The notes beneath the pieces were generated by a model that saw only the letters and a program-made list of their open reading frames with translations, made no database searches and was not told where the DNA came from. Position numbers and translations under genes: made by a program. Below, piece after piece: positions 1 to 6,049 of a stretch of DNA of 7,327 nt. Origin of the DNA: Fimbriimonadaceae bacterium (GTDB lineage: Bacteria; Armatimonadota; Fimbriimonadia; Fimbriimonadales; Fimbriimonadaceae); contig JADZBW010000184.1 in the NCBI GenBank assembly GCA_020851885.1, positions 1-7,327 of the forward strand, written 5' to 3'. The first letter of the stretch is position 1. Each line of letters opens with the position of its first letter.

Positions 1-1103
1 GCCGAAGAGATCCAGTTCGGCCCCGTTTCCCATCCCGCGACATCGGGTGGATAAAGCAACTGCATTCCCATATTGCGCATGGTCTGGTAGGCCACCTGGA
101 TTGGCTGGAGCTGGGCTCTGGCAAACTCGTCGCTCCCGGTCGCCACCGTCGAGAGAGCCTGAGACACGCCCAACTGCCTCATGGTGACCACGGCGAAGTC
201 GACTGGGCTCTTGTAGATCGTTCGATCTGCCTTTGGAGAATAGAATTCTGAAGACTTCATGATCGCCTTGAGCAGCGATTTGACGTTCAGGTTCTCTTGG
301 CGGAACGTCTTCGCCAGTCGTGTGATCAAGGCGGGTTCGGGGTTCGGGTAGGCGAACCACTCCCAGATCTTCTTGGTGATGTGCTCGGCCGTACCCGGCT
401 GATCACATAGGACATCGATGACGTCCTCTCCGGTCAGGTTGCCTGAACGACCGATTACCGTCTTTTCTCCATCATCGTGAAAAGCCGGTCTGAACTGAAA
501 TCCACCGCGAGGTCCTTTGTTGGTCTGCCTCCCACCAATCGACCAACCGGTAAATGCGCGCGCCGCTTCCGCGATGTCGTGCTCGGTATAGCCATTGTCC
601 ACGCCGAGCGTAAACAACTCCATCACCTCGCGGGCGAAATTTTCGTTTGGTTTTCCTTTGACGTTGAACTGGTTGTCCAGCCAAAAGATCATCGCGGGAT
701 CTTTGCTGACTTCCTGAAGCATGGTGCGGAAGCTACCGGTGGCGTTGCTGCGCAAGAGTTCGTTTTGTTGGTAGACGAGGGGTCCGCCTTGAACCTTGCT
801 GGCGCTGGTGGCAAAATGATCGTGCCAGAAGACCGTCATCTTCTCTTGAAGCGGCCTCCGGGTTGCGATCAGCCTGAGGGTCCACCACACACCGACCGCC
901 TGAGGCTGAATCTGGCCGTTTTGGTTGGCCATCTTCTCGATATCGACGTGGAATCCCTCTTCGACGTTGTCGTATTCGAGAAGTTTGTCGATCGCCCCGT
1001 TCAAGCCATCCTGCAGGTAATAGCTGAGTTCGGATTCACTCGCCCCAAGTCCAAATCGGCGTAGGAGATGGGCGCATTTCTCGCGATCAGTGGTGAGTGC
1101 CAT
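1..1103 (-). CDS. DUF1800 family protein (partial, 3' end outside window)
   Basis: This is the N-terminal 367 residues of a DUF1800 protein. Its reading frame stays open to the window edge, so roughly the last quarter of a usual 450-500 residue protein is missing. Hallmark segments seen in order are HLLRRFGLG (12-20), FWHDHFATS (92-100), RSNATGSFR (118-126), DPAMIFWLDN (135-144), KPNENFAREVMELFTLG (151-167), GYTEHDIAEAARAFTGW (171-187), a KSPVDF segment (298-303) and PPDVAGWETGPNW (352-364). No signal peptide is visible. The biochemical role of DUF1800 is unknown. In many genomes it is followed by a DUF1501 gene, which would lie beyond position 1 here. ATG at 1103 is the only reasonable start because no upstream in-frame start codon was found. 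No good Shine-Dalgarno is seen before it. A terminator at 1141-1180 separates it from the upstream small gene, so it probably has its own promoter, but I could not recognise one. Confidence 0.93.
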   Translation of the reverse strand, partial: MALTTDREKCAHLLRRFGLGASESELSYYLQDGLNGAIDKLLEYDNVEEGFHVDIEKMANQNGQIQPQAVGVWWTLRLIATRRPLQEKMTVFWHDHFATSASKVQGGPLVYQQNELLRSNATGSFRTMLQEVSKDPAMIFWLDNQFNVKGKPNENFAREVMELFTLGVDNGYTEHDIAEAARAFTGWSIGGRQTNKGPRGGFQFRPAFHDDGEKTVIGRSGNLTGEDVIDVLCDQPGTAEHITKKIWEWFAYPNPEPALITRLAKTFRQENLNVKSLLKAIMKSSEFYSPKADRTIYKSPVDFAVVTMRQLGVSQALSTVATGSDEFARAQLQPIQVAYQTMRNMGMQLLYPPDVAGWETGPNWISS

Positions 1104-1140
1104 GCTTTGAATGACGGTTTCCGGAAATTTGAGTTCACTA

Positions 1141-1180
1141 AATAGAAAAAGGGCGCCTCCTTGGTAGGTGGCGCCCTTCC
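1141..1180 (-). terminator. Rho-independent terminator of the 64-residue protein gene
   Basis: A 9-bp perfect inverted repeat, AAGGGCGCC at 1149-1157 and GGCGCCCTT at 1170-1178, flanks a 12-base loop that can extend the stem by three more pairs (CCT/AGG). On the minus strand the stem is followed by a T-rich run (CTTTTTCTATTT). It starts 14 bases beyond the stop codon at 1193, so it ends that transcript before the DUF1800 gene. Confidence 0.85.
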
Positions 1181-1192
1181 TCTATCCGGGCG

Positions 1193-1387
1193 TTACGCGT
1201 CGGCGGCAGTGGAAGACTTGTAGGTTGCTTCGTTGATGAACTTGAAGAGCTTAGAGCCCTGGTAGGTGGCCGTCAAAGCGTAGCGGACTTGTTCGCCCGA
1301 CTTCGTCTTTCGTACCATCTTCATCTTGCGGACCTCGGAGTCCGGCACATCTACGTGCGAACGAGTCTTGAGATTGTAAAACTTCAT
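1193..1387 (-). CDS. Small basic protein of unknown function (64 aa)
   Basis: I do not recognise this protein with confidence. It is 64 residues long, rich in Lys and Arg (several of them in residues 18-32), and has no Cys, signal peptide or membrane span. It begins MKFYNLKTRSHVDVPDSEV and has a GSKLFKF segment near residues 45-51. Start choice: ATG at 1387 has GGAGGG (1398-1393) five bases upstream. A longer in-frame version from 1447 has no ribosome site, and its ATG falls on the last base of a good extended -10 promoter, so it would not be transcribed. The gene is monocistronic, with a promoter at about 1446-1454 and a terminator at 1141-1180. It is divergent from the Zur-like regulator. 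The layout Y-x-x-K-x-R ... G ... G-[ST]-K-L-F-[KR] recalls small DUF5679-type zinc-ribbon proteins with the cysteines replaced, but this is a weak guess from memory. Confidence 0.8.
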   Translation of the reverse strand: MKFYNLKTRSHVDVPDSEVRKMKMVRKTKSGEQVRYALTATYQGSKLFKFINEATYKSSTAADA

Positions 1388-1445
1388 GCTTTCCCTCCAT
1401 CCGGTGGTGCGATCCCTCGCCCCACTCAGGTTGTACATCTGGGAC

Positions 1446-1454
1446 ATGATATCA
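1446..1454 (-). promoter_or_regulatory. Extended -10 promoter for the 64-aa protein gene
   Basis: On the minus strand the sequence reads TGATATCAT: a TATCAT hexamer (5 of 6 matches to TATAAT) at 1451-1446 preceded by the TGn extension. No good -35 lies 17 bases upstream (TTCCGT), which is common for extended -10 promoters. Transcription would start near 1439, giving a leader of about 50 bases that contains the GGAGGG ribosome site. This also argues against translation from the ATG at 1447. Confidence 0.5.
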
Positions 1455-1569
1455 CAGTCTTAGATTCAACGGAACCTGAATTTCAAAAACTTGCGATTTC
1501 CTTACGGTTGACCTCCCGACTGGGACCATGTTCGCATATATTGGCAATAATCCCACAAGGTGCGTTAAG

Positions 1570-1598
1570 TTGCGATTTAGGAACGTAAGACATAATAA
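1570..1598 (+). promoter_or_regulatory. Possible promoter of the Zur-like gene
   Basis: TTGCGA at 1570-1575 (4 of 6 matches to the -35 consensus) is followed by CATAAT at 1591-1596 (5 of 6 matches to -10, spacing 15) or by TAATAA at 1593-1598 (spacing 17). Transcription would begin around 1603-1606, downstream of the ATG at 1598. If correct, this favours the start at 1634 or a nearly leaderless start at 1604. Support is moderate at best. Confidence 0.3.
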
Positions 1599-1633
1599 TG
1601 AGCATGAAGCAGCGATCGCTATCAAGAGGCTCG

Positions 1634-2086
1634 ATGAGCACGACCTCCACCGCCACTACTCCTGAGAAAGTTTACGAAGAGCATTGCTTGCGCGAACTTC
1701 GAAACGCCGGATTTCGAATCACGATGCCGAGGGTCCAGGTTATTCGAGCATTAGCCGATACCGACACCGCCCTCAGCGCCTACGCGATTCACGACAAGAT
1801 CATCTCCTCTGGTGGGAAGATCGACGTTGTGAGCGTTTACCGCATCCTCTCGACGCTTCAAGACGTCGGGTTGATCCACCACATCGGAATCGTGGACGGA
1901 TACTTCCCTTGCCGAATTGGCAAATGTGGGGAGCGACTCAGCGAAGTGGTCGTTGAAGAGACGACCGGTTCCGTCGTGGAACTCAACATGCCACGATCCA
2001 TCATCGACGCGATCGAAGAGCAGGCACGAGCGGCCGGTTTTGAGGCAACCGGAATCAAAGTCGAAATCTCGGGTCGCGGTCTCTAA
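1634..2086 (+). CDS. Fur-family (Zur-like) regulator lacking the structural zinc site
   Basis: This is a 150-residue DNA-binding regulator of the Fur superfamily. The winged helix spans about residues 14-85, including GFRITMPRVQVI (26-37) and the recognition segment SVYRILSTL (67-75), which matches the TVYRAL segment of Zur. The metal region aligns without gaps to E. coli Zur as I recall it. His82, Cys93 and Glu116 match the Zur regulatory ligands H77, C88 and E111, while H96 is replaced by Arg101. The structural Cys pair C103/C106 is replaced by Glu108 and Thr111, and the protein stops just where the second pair (C143/C146) would come. It therefore probably still senses metal or another signal, without the Cys4 zinc. 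Start choice: ATG 1634 has AAGAGG four bases upstream and sits downstream of a possible promoter. ATG 1598 and ATG 1604 are in-frame alternatives (162 or 160 residues). It is divergent from the 64-aa gene and convergent with htrA, sharing its terminator. Confidence 0.9.
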   Translation: MSTTSTATTPEKVYEEHCLRELRNAGFRITMPRVQVIRALADTDTALSAYAIHDKIISSGGKIDVVSVYRILSTLQDVGLIHHIGIVDGYFPCRIGKCGERLSEVVVEETTGSVVELNMPRSIIDAIEEQARAAGFEATGIKVEISGRGL

Positions 2087-2112
2087 ACGCGTCGGGAGCC
2101 TCCGATCAAATC

Positions 2113-2152
2113 AAGAAAGCCGGCCCAGTCCTAGATCTGGGCCGGCTTTCTT
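2113..2152. terminator. Bidirectional terminator between the Zur-like gene and htrA
   Basis: A perfect 16-bp inverted repeat has arms AAGAAAGCCGGCCCAG at 2113-2128 and CTGGGCCGGCTTTCTT at 2137-2152 around an 8-base loop. The A-rich outer arm on one side and T-rich on the other make it work on both strands. It lies 26 bases after the stop of the plus-strand gene and 14 bases after the htrA stop on the minus strand, so it ends both convergent transcripts. Confidence 0.92.
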
Positions 2153-2166
2153 AGTTTGGGAATGGA

Positions 2167-3729
2167 TTACCGGAACCAGAATTGGCGGTCGTATTCCGTT
2201 CGAGTGCCTCTTTCGAAGCGCAGGAACTTGACCCTCTTGCGCTCGCCAGGATTGACCTTGGCGACTTGGGCGGCCAAATCCGAGGCTCCTTTGATGGCCT
2301 TGCCGTCGAATTCGGTCACCACGTCGCCAATCTTCATTCCTTCTCGGTCCGCAACGGAGCGAGGGGAAACCGAATTGACAACCGCTCCTTCAACGCCATC
2401 GGGAATCTTGAAGGTCTTCTTGGCAGTTTCATCGATGCTTCCGATTTCGACTCCCAGTCGAGCGCGGTTCATCGGCGTTGACGGGCTTTGATCGGGGCTC
2501 TGAACCCTGGGGGAGTCCTCAAATCCGGGAGCCTCGGGCAAGTCCAAGCCTGGTTGATCAGCGCTCTGTGGCAAATCATTCTCGGTTGGCATGACCGGTG
2601 GGTCCTTTGCGATGACGCTGAATGTCTTGTGCTCGCGATCCCTCAAGACCTCGATCTCGAGTTTGGAACCCGGGCCGTACTTGATCATCGCATTCCGAAT
2701 GTCGACTTGGCTCGCCACCGGGACGTTGCCGATGCGAAGGACGACATCGCCCTTTTTGATGCCCGCTTTGGCAGCCGGCCCATCGTTGGGAATATTGACC
2801 ACGAGGGCGCCGCCGGTTAACCCGAGTTCCTTCTTCTGATAGCCCTTTAGGTTCTCCGGCTGAATTCCTAGGAATCCTCGTGCAACCTTGCCCTTTTCGA
2901 TCAGGGTTTCTGCGAGCAATCGGGCTTGGTTCGAAGAAATCGCGAACCCGATGCCGCCGCTGGTGCCGGTCGCACTGAAGATCGCGGTGTTGATTCCGAC
3001 GACTTGCCCCTCGATGTTGACAAGCGGGCCGCCGCTGTTCCCCATATTGATGGGAGTGTCCGTCTGGATCAGATCCCAGTAGGCTCGGAACTTGCCCGTC
3101 GTTGGATCGGGAATCTGGTTGGTTCGCTGGGTCGCGCTGATGTGGCCGACGGTCACGGTGTTATCGAGGCCGAACGGCGCGCCAACCGCCATGGCGAATT
3201 CGCCTGAGCGGACGTTGTTGCTCTCGGCAAAGGGCAGGGCTGGCAAGTCCTTGGCGTCGATCTTAACCACCGCGATGTCGCTGTCCTCGGCTCGAATGAC
3301 CTTACCCGGGAATTCCCGGCCGTCATAGAGGGTGACCAGGACCTGCTCGTAGCCGCCCACGACGTGATCGTTCGTAACGATGTATCCATCGGACCGGAAG
3401 ATCACACCGGAGCCTTCGCCGCCGATGGATTGTCTTTCGCCTTGGGCATTTCGACTCGTAGTATTTCGAGACCGAATATGCACGACCGATGGTTTGACGG
3501 AATCGGCAAGGTTCGCAAATGATTCATCGAGCGCCTTGACCATATCGAGGCTCTCGGTGCGGAATTGGCCGATCGGTTTGGGATCCGAGATCGAAACCGA
3601 TGGTTCCTTGCGGAAAGTCGAGACCTGATTGTCCCGTTTGGTCGTGGCCACTGCGCCGGCTCCAACGAGAATGCCGGCGGCAAGGACCCAGAGCATTGGG
3701 CTCTTGAAGATGTTCTGAATGGAATTCAT
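2167..3729 (-). CDS. htrA: HtrA/DegQ-family serine protease with two PDZ domains
   Basis: This is a periplasmic trypsin-like protease and chaperone that degrades misfolded envelope proteins (S1C family). It is 520 residues, near the usual DegP/DegQ length plus a linker. An N-terminal hydrophobic segment (about 12-30) lacks a clear cleavage site, so it is likely membrane-anchored. The protease domain covers about 65-280, with catalytic His122 in TNDHVVGG, Asp151 in EDSDIAVVKI and Ser232 in MGNSGGPL, so the triad is intact. PDZ1 is about 285-375 (RGFLGIQ to the LRDRE strand). An acidic Pro/Asp/Ser-rich linker follows at 376-421, then PDZ2 at about 422-510. ATG 3729 has AAAGGG eight bases upstream. 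It is the last gene of the sigma/anti-sigma/RseB operon, 49 bases after the rseB-like stop. Placement of the effector protease in the sigma operon implies induction by envelope stress. Family assignment is firm; naming it degP or degQ would be arbitrary. Confidence 0.96.
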   Translation of the reverse strand: MNSIQNIFKSPMLWVLAAGILVGAGAVATTKRDNQVSTFRKEPSVSISDPKPIGQFRTESLDMVKALDESFANLADSVKPSVVHIRSRNTTSRNAQGERQSIGGEGSGVIFRSDGYIVTNDHVVGGYEQVLVTLYDGREFPGKVIRAEDSDIAVVKIDAKDLPALPFAESNNVRSGEFAMAVGAPFGLDNTVTVGHISATQRTNQIPDPTTGKFRAYWDLIQTDTPINMGNSGGPLVNIEGQVVGINTAIFSATGTSGGIGFAISSNQARLLAETLIEKGKVARGFLGIQPENLKGYQKKELGLTGGALVVNIPNDGPAAKAGIKKGDVVLRIGNVPVASQVDIRNAMIKYGPGSKLEIEVLRDREHKTFSVIAKDPPVMPTENDLPQSADQPGLDLPEAPGFEDSPRVQSPDQSPSTPMNRARLGVEIGSIDETAKKTFKIPDGVEGAVVNSVSPRSVADREGMKIGDVVTEFDGKAIKGASDLAAQVAKVNPGERKRVKFLRFERGTRTEYDRQFWFR

Positions 3730-3778
3730 GGATTCATCCCTTTATTAAATGTAATCGACGCATAAACTGGCCGCCCGG

Positions 3779-4903
3779 CTACCAAGTTTCCGGAAGAACA
3801 CTCGGCATTCCACCGCCATTGGGCATTGCCAGAAGAAGCGCCACTGCACGCGTTAACGTCTCATCGAGCCCAATCAGTTCCAATTGGAACGTTTGGCCCA
3901 GGAGAGATGGGACGTCGGCCTGTCGCCTGGCCGCATCGAGGAAAGCGTTCAAGAGGCGCCTTCTCGCCGCCTCTGGTACGTCGGCGGCAACGACGAACTT
4001 CAGGCCGCCTGCGGTTTCCGTCGTGGTGCCTGACGACGCTTTGACCCCGATCTTCTCAGAACTTGGCCACTGGTAAACGGTTCCCTTGACGGGGCCATCG
4101 GTAATGCGCACCGCGACCGACCGCCAATCGCCCGAGTCGTTGATTTGGGCATCTTGAAGTTCAAAGCCCATGGGAAGTCGGTCCGGCAGAATCGGTTCAA
4201 ATCCCAAGCTCGAACCCCGGCTGTCCATACTCAAGATATTCCCCCGTCGCTTATAGATGGTCTTCTGGTAGTTGCCCACCTCCAGATCGATCATGAAGGT
4301 CTGCGGAGAGATCTTGGCCGGATAAACCACGGTTTGCGCTTGGAAGGCGATCTTCGGCTTACCGTTGGACTCCATTGTTTCCAATTGGAGCAAGAAGCCG
4401 GTCTTTTCGTCGATATAGTATCGGCGCGTTTCCAATTCGCGGGCTTTAGGAGTCGCAACGACGATCGTCGCGGTTCGGCCCGCAATCGTTGCGCAGCCTC
4501 CCAACTTGAGACCGTAATTCCGGACCGTCAAATTGATCCTCGTGCCCGCATCGTTGGGTAAGAGTTTCGGAGACTCCTGCACGATCACCAAATTCTCGTC
4601 CGGCAGGAACGTCGCGCTCTGGCGGCCGTCATCGATCGTCTCGACCCCTTCCAGGCTCAACGGGTAGATCACGGTTTGGCGCATTTTGCCATCCCGGTTG
4701 ATTTGAACTTGGATTCGCTGCATCGAGCCATTGGCTTCGCCGTTGCGCTGCATGATGATCGCGATGACGTTTTGCGGGTAGGACCGCTCCAGAGTCTTCT
4801 GGAGGAGTTGCCGCGCCCGCTCCGCTTCCGACTGTCCGGCAGCTTGGACCGCCACCGAGAATCCCAGGGCGACGAGCGCGAGGAGTGCCTTAGTCTTTGC
4901 CAT
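3779..4903 (-). CDS. MucB/RseB-like secreted sigma-factor regulator
   Basis: This is a secreted protein of 374 residues with a signal peptide (MAKTK, hydrophobic core 6-19, likely cleavage after AVQAA near 22). The N-terminal half has the LolA/LppX-like fold signature of MucB/RseB: a long run of beta strands with RRYYIDEKTGFLLQLET at 160-176. A C-terminal domain begins near FEPILPDRLPMGF (235-247), the usual P-x-x-LP-x-GF join. In proteobacteria RseB binds the periplasmic tail of the anti-sigma factor and shields it from proteolysis. Position directly after the anti-sigma gene supports the same role. Start choice: ATG 4903 gives a typical signal peptide and overlaps the anti-sigma stop by 14 bases, suggesting translational coupling. 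A TTG at 4921 is possible (380 residues). Neither has a good ribosome site. There is a single Cys (137) in the mature part. Sequence divergence from proteobacterial RseB is large, so the detailed mechanism is inferred. Confidence 0.85.
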   Translation of the reverse strand: MAKTKALLALVALGFSVAVQAAGQSEAERARQLLQKTLERSYPQNVIAIIMQRNGEANGSMQRIQVQINRDGKMRQTVIYPLSLEGVETIDDGRQSATFLPDENLVIVQESPKLLPNDAGTRINLTVRNYGLKLGGCATIAGRTATIVVATPKARELETRRYYIDEKTGFLLQLETMESNGKPKIAFQAQTVVYPAKISPQTFMIDLEVGNYQKTIYKRRGNILSMDSRGSSLGFEPILPDRLPMGFELQDAQINDSGDWRSVAVRITDGPVKGTVYQWPSSEKIGVKASSGTTTETAGGLKFVVAADVPEAARRRLLNAFLDAARRQADVPSLLGQTFQLELIGLDETLTRAVALLLAMPNGGGMPSVLPETW

Positions 4904-5363
4904 AGGAAGTCGGGACGACAAAACGATTGCCGCTTAAGGGGTCGTTGCCGGCCATGAAAAGCTGGTCGCGAGAAAATTCGAACGTGGAATCCCGAGTGGC
5001 CACGGGAAGGGCGTTGGCGCCGGGGACGGACCGTTCGGTCAGCTTCGTGACGGCCAGGGCTATCAATATTCCCGCTGCCACCATGCCGGTCGCCACCTGC
5101 CATCGGAAATTCAGATGAAGGCGAAGCGCCGGGCGACCCGTGGCCTTACCCATCACCGAGGCGACGAGGCGATTCTCGAATTCGGCATTGGGGGAGTAGG
5201 TTGGCAATCCTCGCAGCATCTGCTTCAATGTGCGAAGCTGATGTTCCTCGGACTGGCACTCGCCGCACCTCATCAAGTGATCGCGAACTTGCAGGCTTTC
5301 TTGGCCGCAGAGCTCGCCGTCGAGATAGGCCGATAGGTAGGTTTGGACGCTCTTACAATTCAT
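4890..5363 (-). CDS. Zinc-finger anti-sigma factor (ZAS/RseA-type), one membrane span
   Basis: This is a 157-residue membrane protein that should hold the neighbouring ECF sigma factor inactive. The cytoplasmic N-terminus carries the zinc-binding anti-sigma motif: Cys3, then His29-x3-Cys33-x2-Cys36, in the usual zf-HC2 spacing, with the typical SAYLDGEL segment at 11-18. A single hydrophobic span lies at about 88-105 (WQVATGMVAAGILIALAV), leaving about 50 residues outside. That tail is short compared with E. coli RseA and has no recognised domain. It is the expected partner of the RseB-like protein. ATG 5363 overlaps the sigma stop codon by 11 bases and has AGGAG (5376-5372) eight bases upstream inside the sigma gene, a classic coupled pair. 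Activation probably requires stepwise proteolysis of the outer tail and membrane span, as known for RseA. The proteases responsible for those cuts are not in this window. Confidence 0.93.
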   Translation of the reverse strand: MNCKSVQTYLSAYLDGELCGQESLQVRDHLMRCGECQSEEHQLRTLKQMLRGLPTYSPNAEFENRLVASVMGKATGRPALRLHLNFRWQVATGMVAAGILIALAVTKLTERSVPGANALPVATRDSTFEFSRDQLFMAGNDPLSGNRFVVPTSYGKD

Positions 5364-5949
5364 CCGTGTAACTCCTATAGGTTTGCGGAGCGTTCTTCAT
5401 GAGGTGTTTTCTAATTTGCTTTCGGCCCCGGTGAATCCGGGACCTCACCGTTCCGACCGATGTTCGCATGACCTCGGCAATCTCCTCATACGCCATTCCC
5501 TCGACGTCTGCCAGCAAGACCGCCATTCTAAACTCCGGCGTCATCGAACTGAGCGCTTTCTGAACGGGTTCATCCAGCGATTCGTGGAGCATCTGTCGGT
5601 CGGGCGAGGATTCGAGATCTGGGACTTCCCAAGTCGTGTTCCCGTCCGTTCCACCTTGCTCCAGGCTCATCGTTCTCAGCTTGCCTTTGCGACGCACCGA
5701 GTCGATATGGGCATTGGTCATGATCCGGTAAAGCCAAGATGAGAACGGCATCGACGGATCATATTTGGCGAAAAACCGGAAGGCGCGGACAAAGGACTCT
5801 TGGACGAGGTCCTCAGCTTCAACGGCGTTGCCGGTGAGTCGGTAGGCGAGGCTGTAAGCTTGCCGATGCGACTTGCGCATAAGACCTTCGAAGAGCGCAG
5901 ATTGATCGACTCTTGGCCCGGTGTTATCTTTGGAGATGGCGAACAGCAT
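5353..5949 (-). CDS. ECF-family RNA polymerase sigma factor (sigma-E/sigma-W type)
   Basis: This is a 198-residue extracytoplasmic-function sigma factor. Region 2 spans about residues 25-90, with LTGNAVEAEDLVQESFVRAF (38-57), the -10 recognition part PFSSWLYRIMTNAHID (68-83) and RRKGK. Region 4 spans about 130-183, with LSSMTPEFRMAVLL, then the helix-turn-helix YEEIAEVMRTSVGTVRSRIHRGRK (154-177) that reads the -35 element. There is no region 1 or 3. Genes downstream in the same operon encode its anti-sigma factor, an RseB-like protein and HtrA, so its job is response to envelope protein stress. Start choice: ATG 5949 gives the usual N-terminus length. A GTG directly before it (5952) has AAAGG at better spacing and is a real alternative. 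A 36-residue longer form reading into holB is unlikely. A possible own-type promoter lies at 5979-6006, suggesting autoregulation. Confidence 0.95.
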   Translation of the reverse strand: MLFAISKDNTGPRVDQSALFEGLMRKSHRQAYSLAYRLTGNAVEAEDLVQESFVRAFRFFAKYDPSMPFSSWLYRIMTNAHIDSVRRKGKLRTMSLEQGGTDGNTTWEVPDLESSPDRQMLHESLDEPVQKALSSMTPEFRMAVLLADVEGMAYEEIAEVMRTSVGTVRSRIHRGRKQIRKHLMKNAPQTYRSYTDEL

Positions 5950-5978
5950 CACTTGCAAACCTTTGAATGTAGGAGTTG

Positions 5979-6006
5979 TACGAATTTCAAACGGCGCCAG
6001 GTTCCC
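5979..6006 (-). promoter_or_regulatory. Candidate ECF-type (autoregulated) promoter for the sigma operon
   Basis: In the 100-base gap between holB and the sigma gene, the minus strand has GGGAAC (6006-6001), then 18 bases, then CGTA (5982-5979). ECF sigma factors of the RpoE/SigW type recognise a GAAC-type -35 and a CGT-type -10, normally with about 16-17 bases between. The spacing here is one or two bases long. Transcription would start near 5972, just before the AAAGG ribosome site at 5964-5960. Confidence 0.4.
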
Positions 6007-6049
6007 GTCTGGTTGGATTCTACACGCAGTGGGTCTTTTGGTGCATTTA

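Noticed and set aside
477..1064. Plus-strand open frame of 195 codons
   Set aside because: Antisense shadow of the DUF1800 gene, whose minus-strand frame has all family motifs. The plus-strand product has no recognisable motif.
1388..1447. 20-residue N-terminal extension of the small protein
   Set aside because: Its ATG overlaps the -10 box and has no ribosome site, whereas ATG 1387 has GGAGGG at good spacing.
3730..3790. Second ECF-type promoter before htrA, suggested by GGAAACTTGG, which resembles the GGGAACCTGG upstream of the sigma gene
   Set aside because: The only CGTC that could serve as -10 is 25 bases away, too far. The match also lies in the last codons of the rseB-like gene, so coding constraint or chance is a sufficient explanation.
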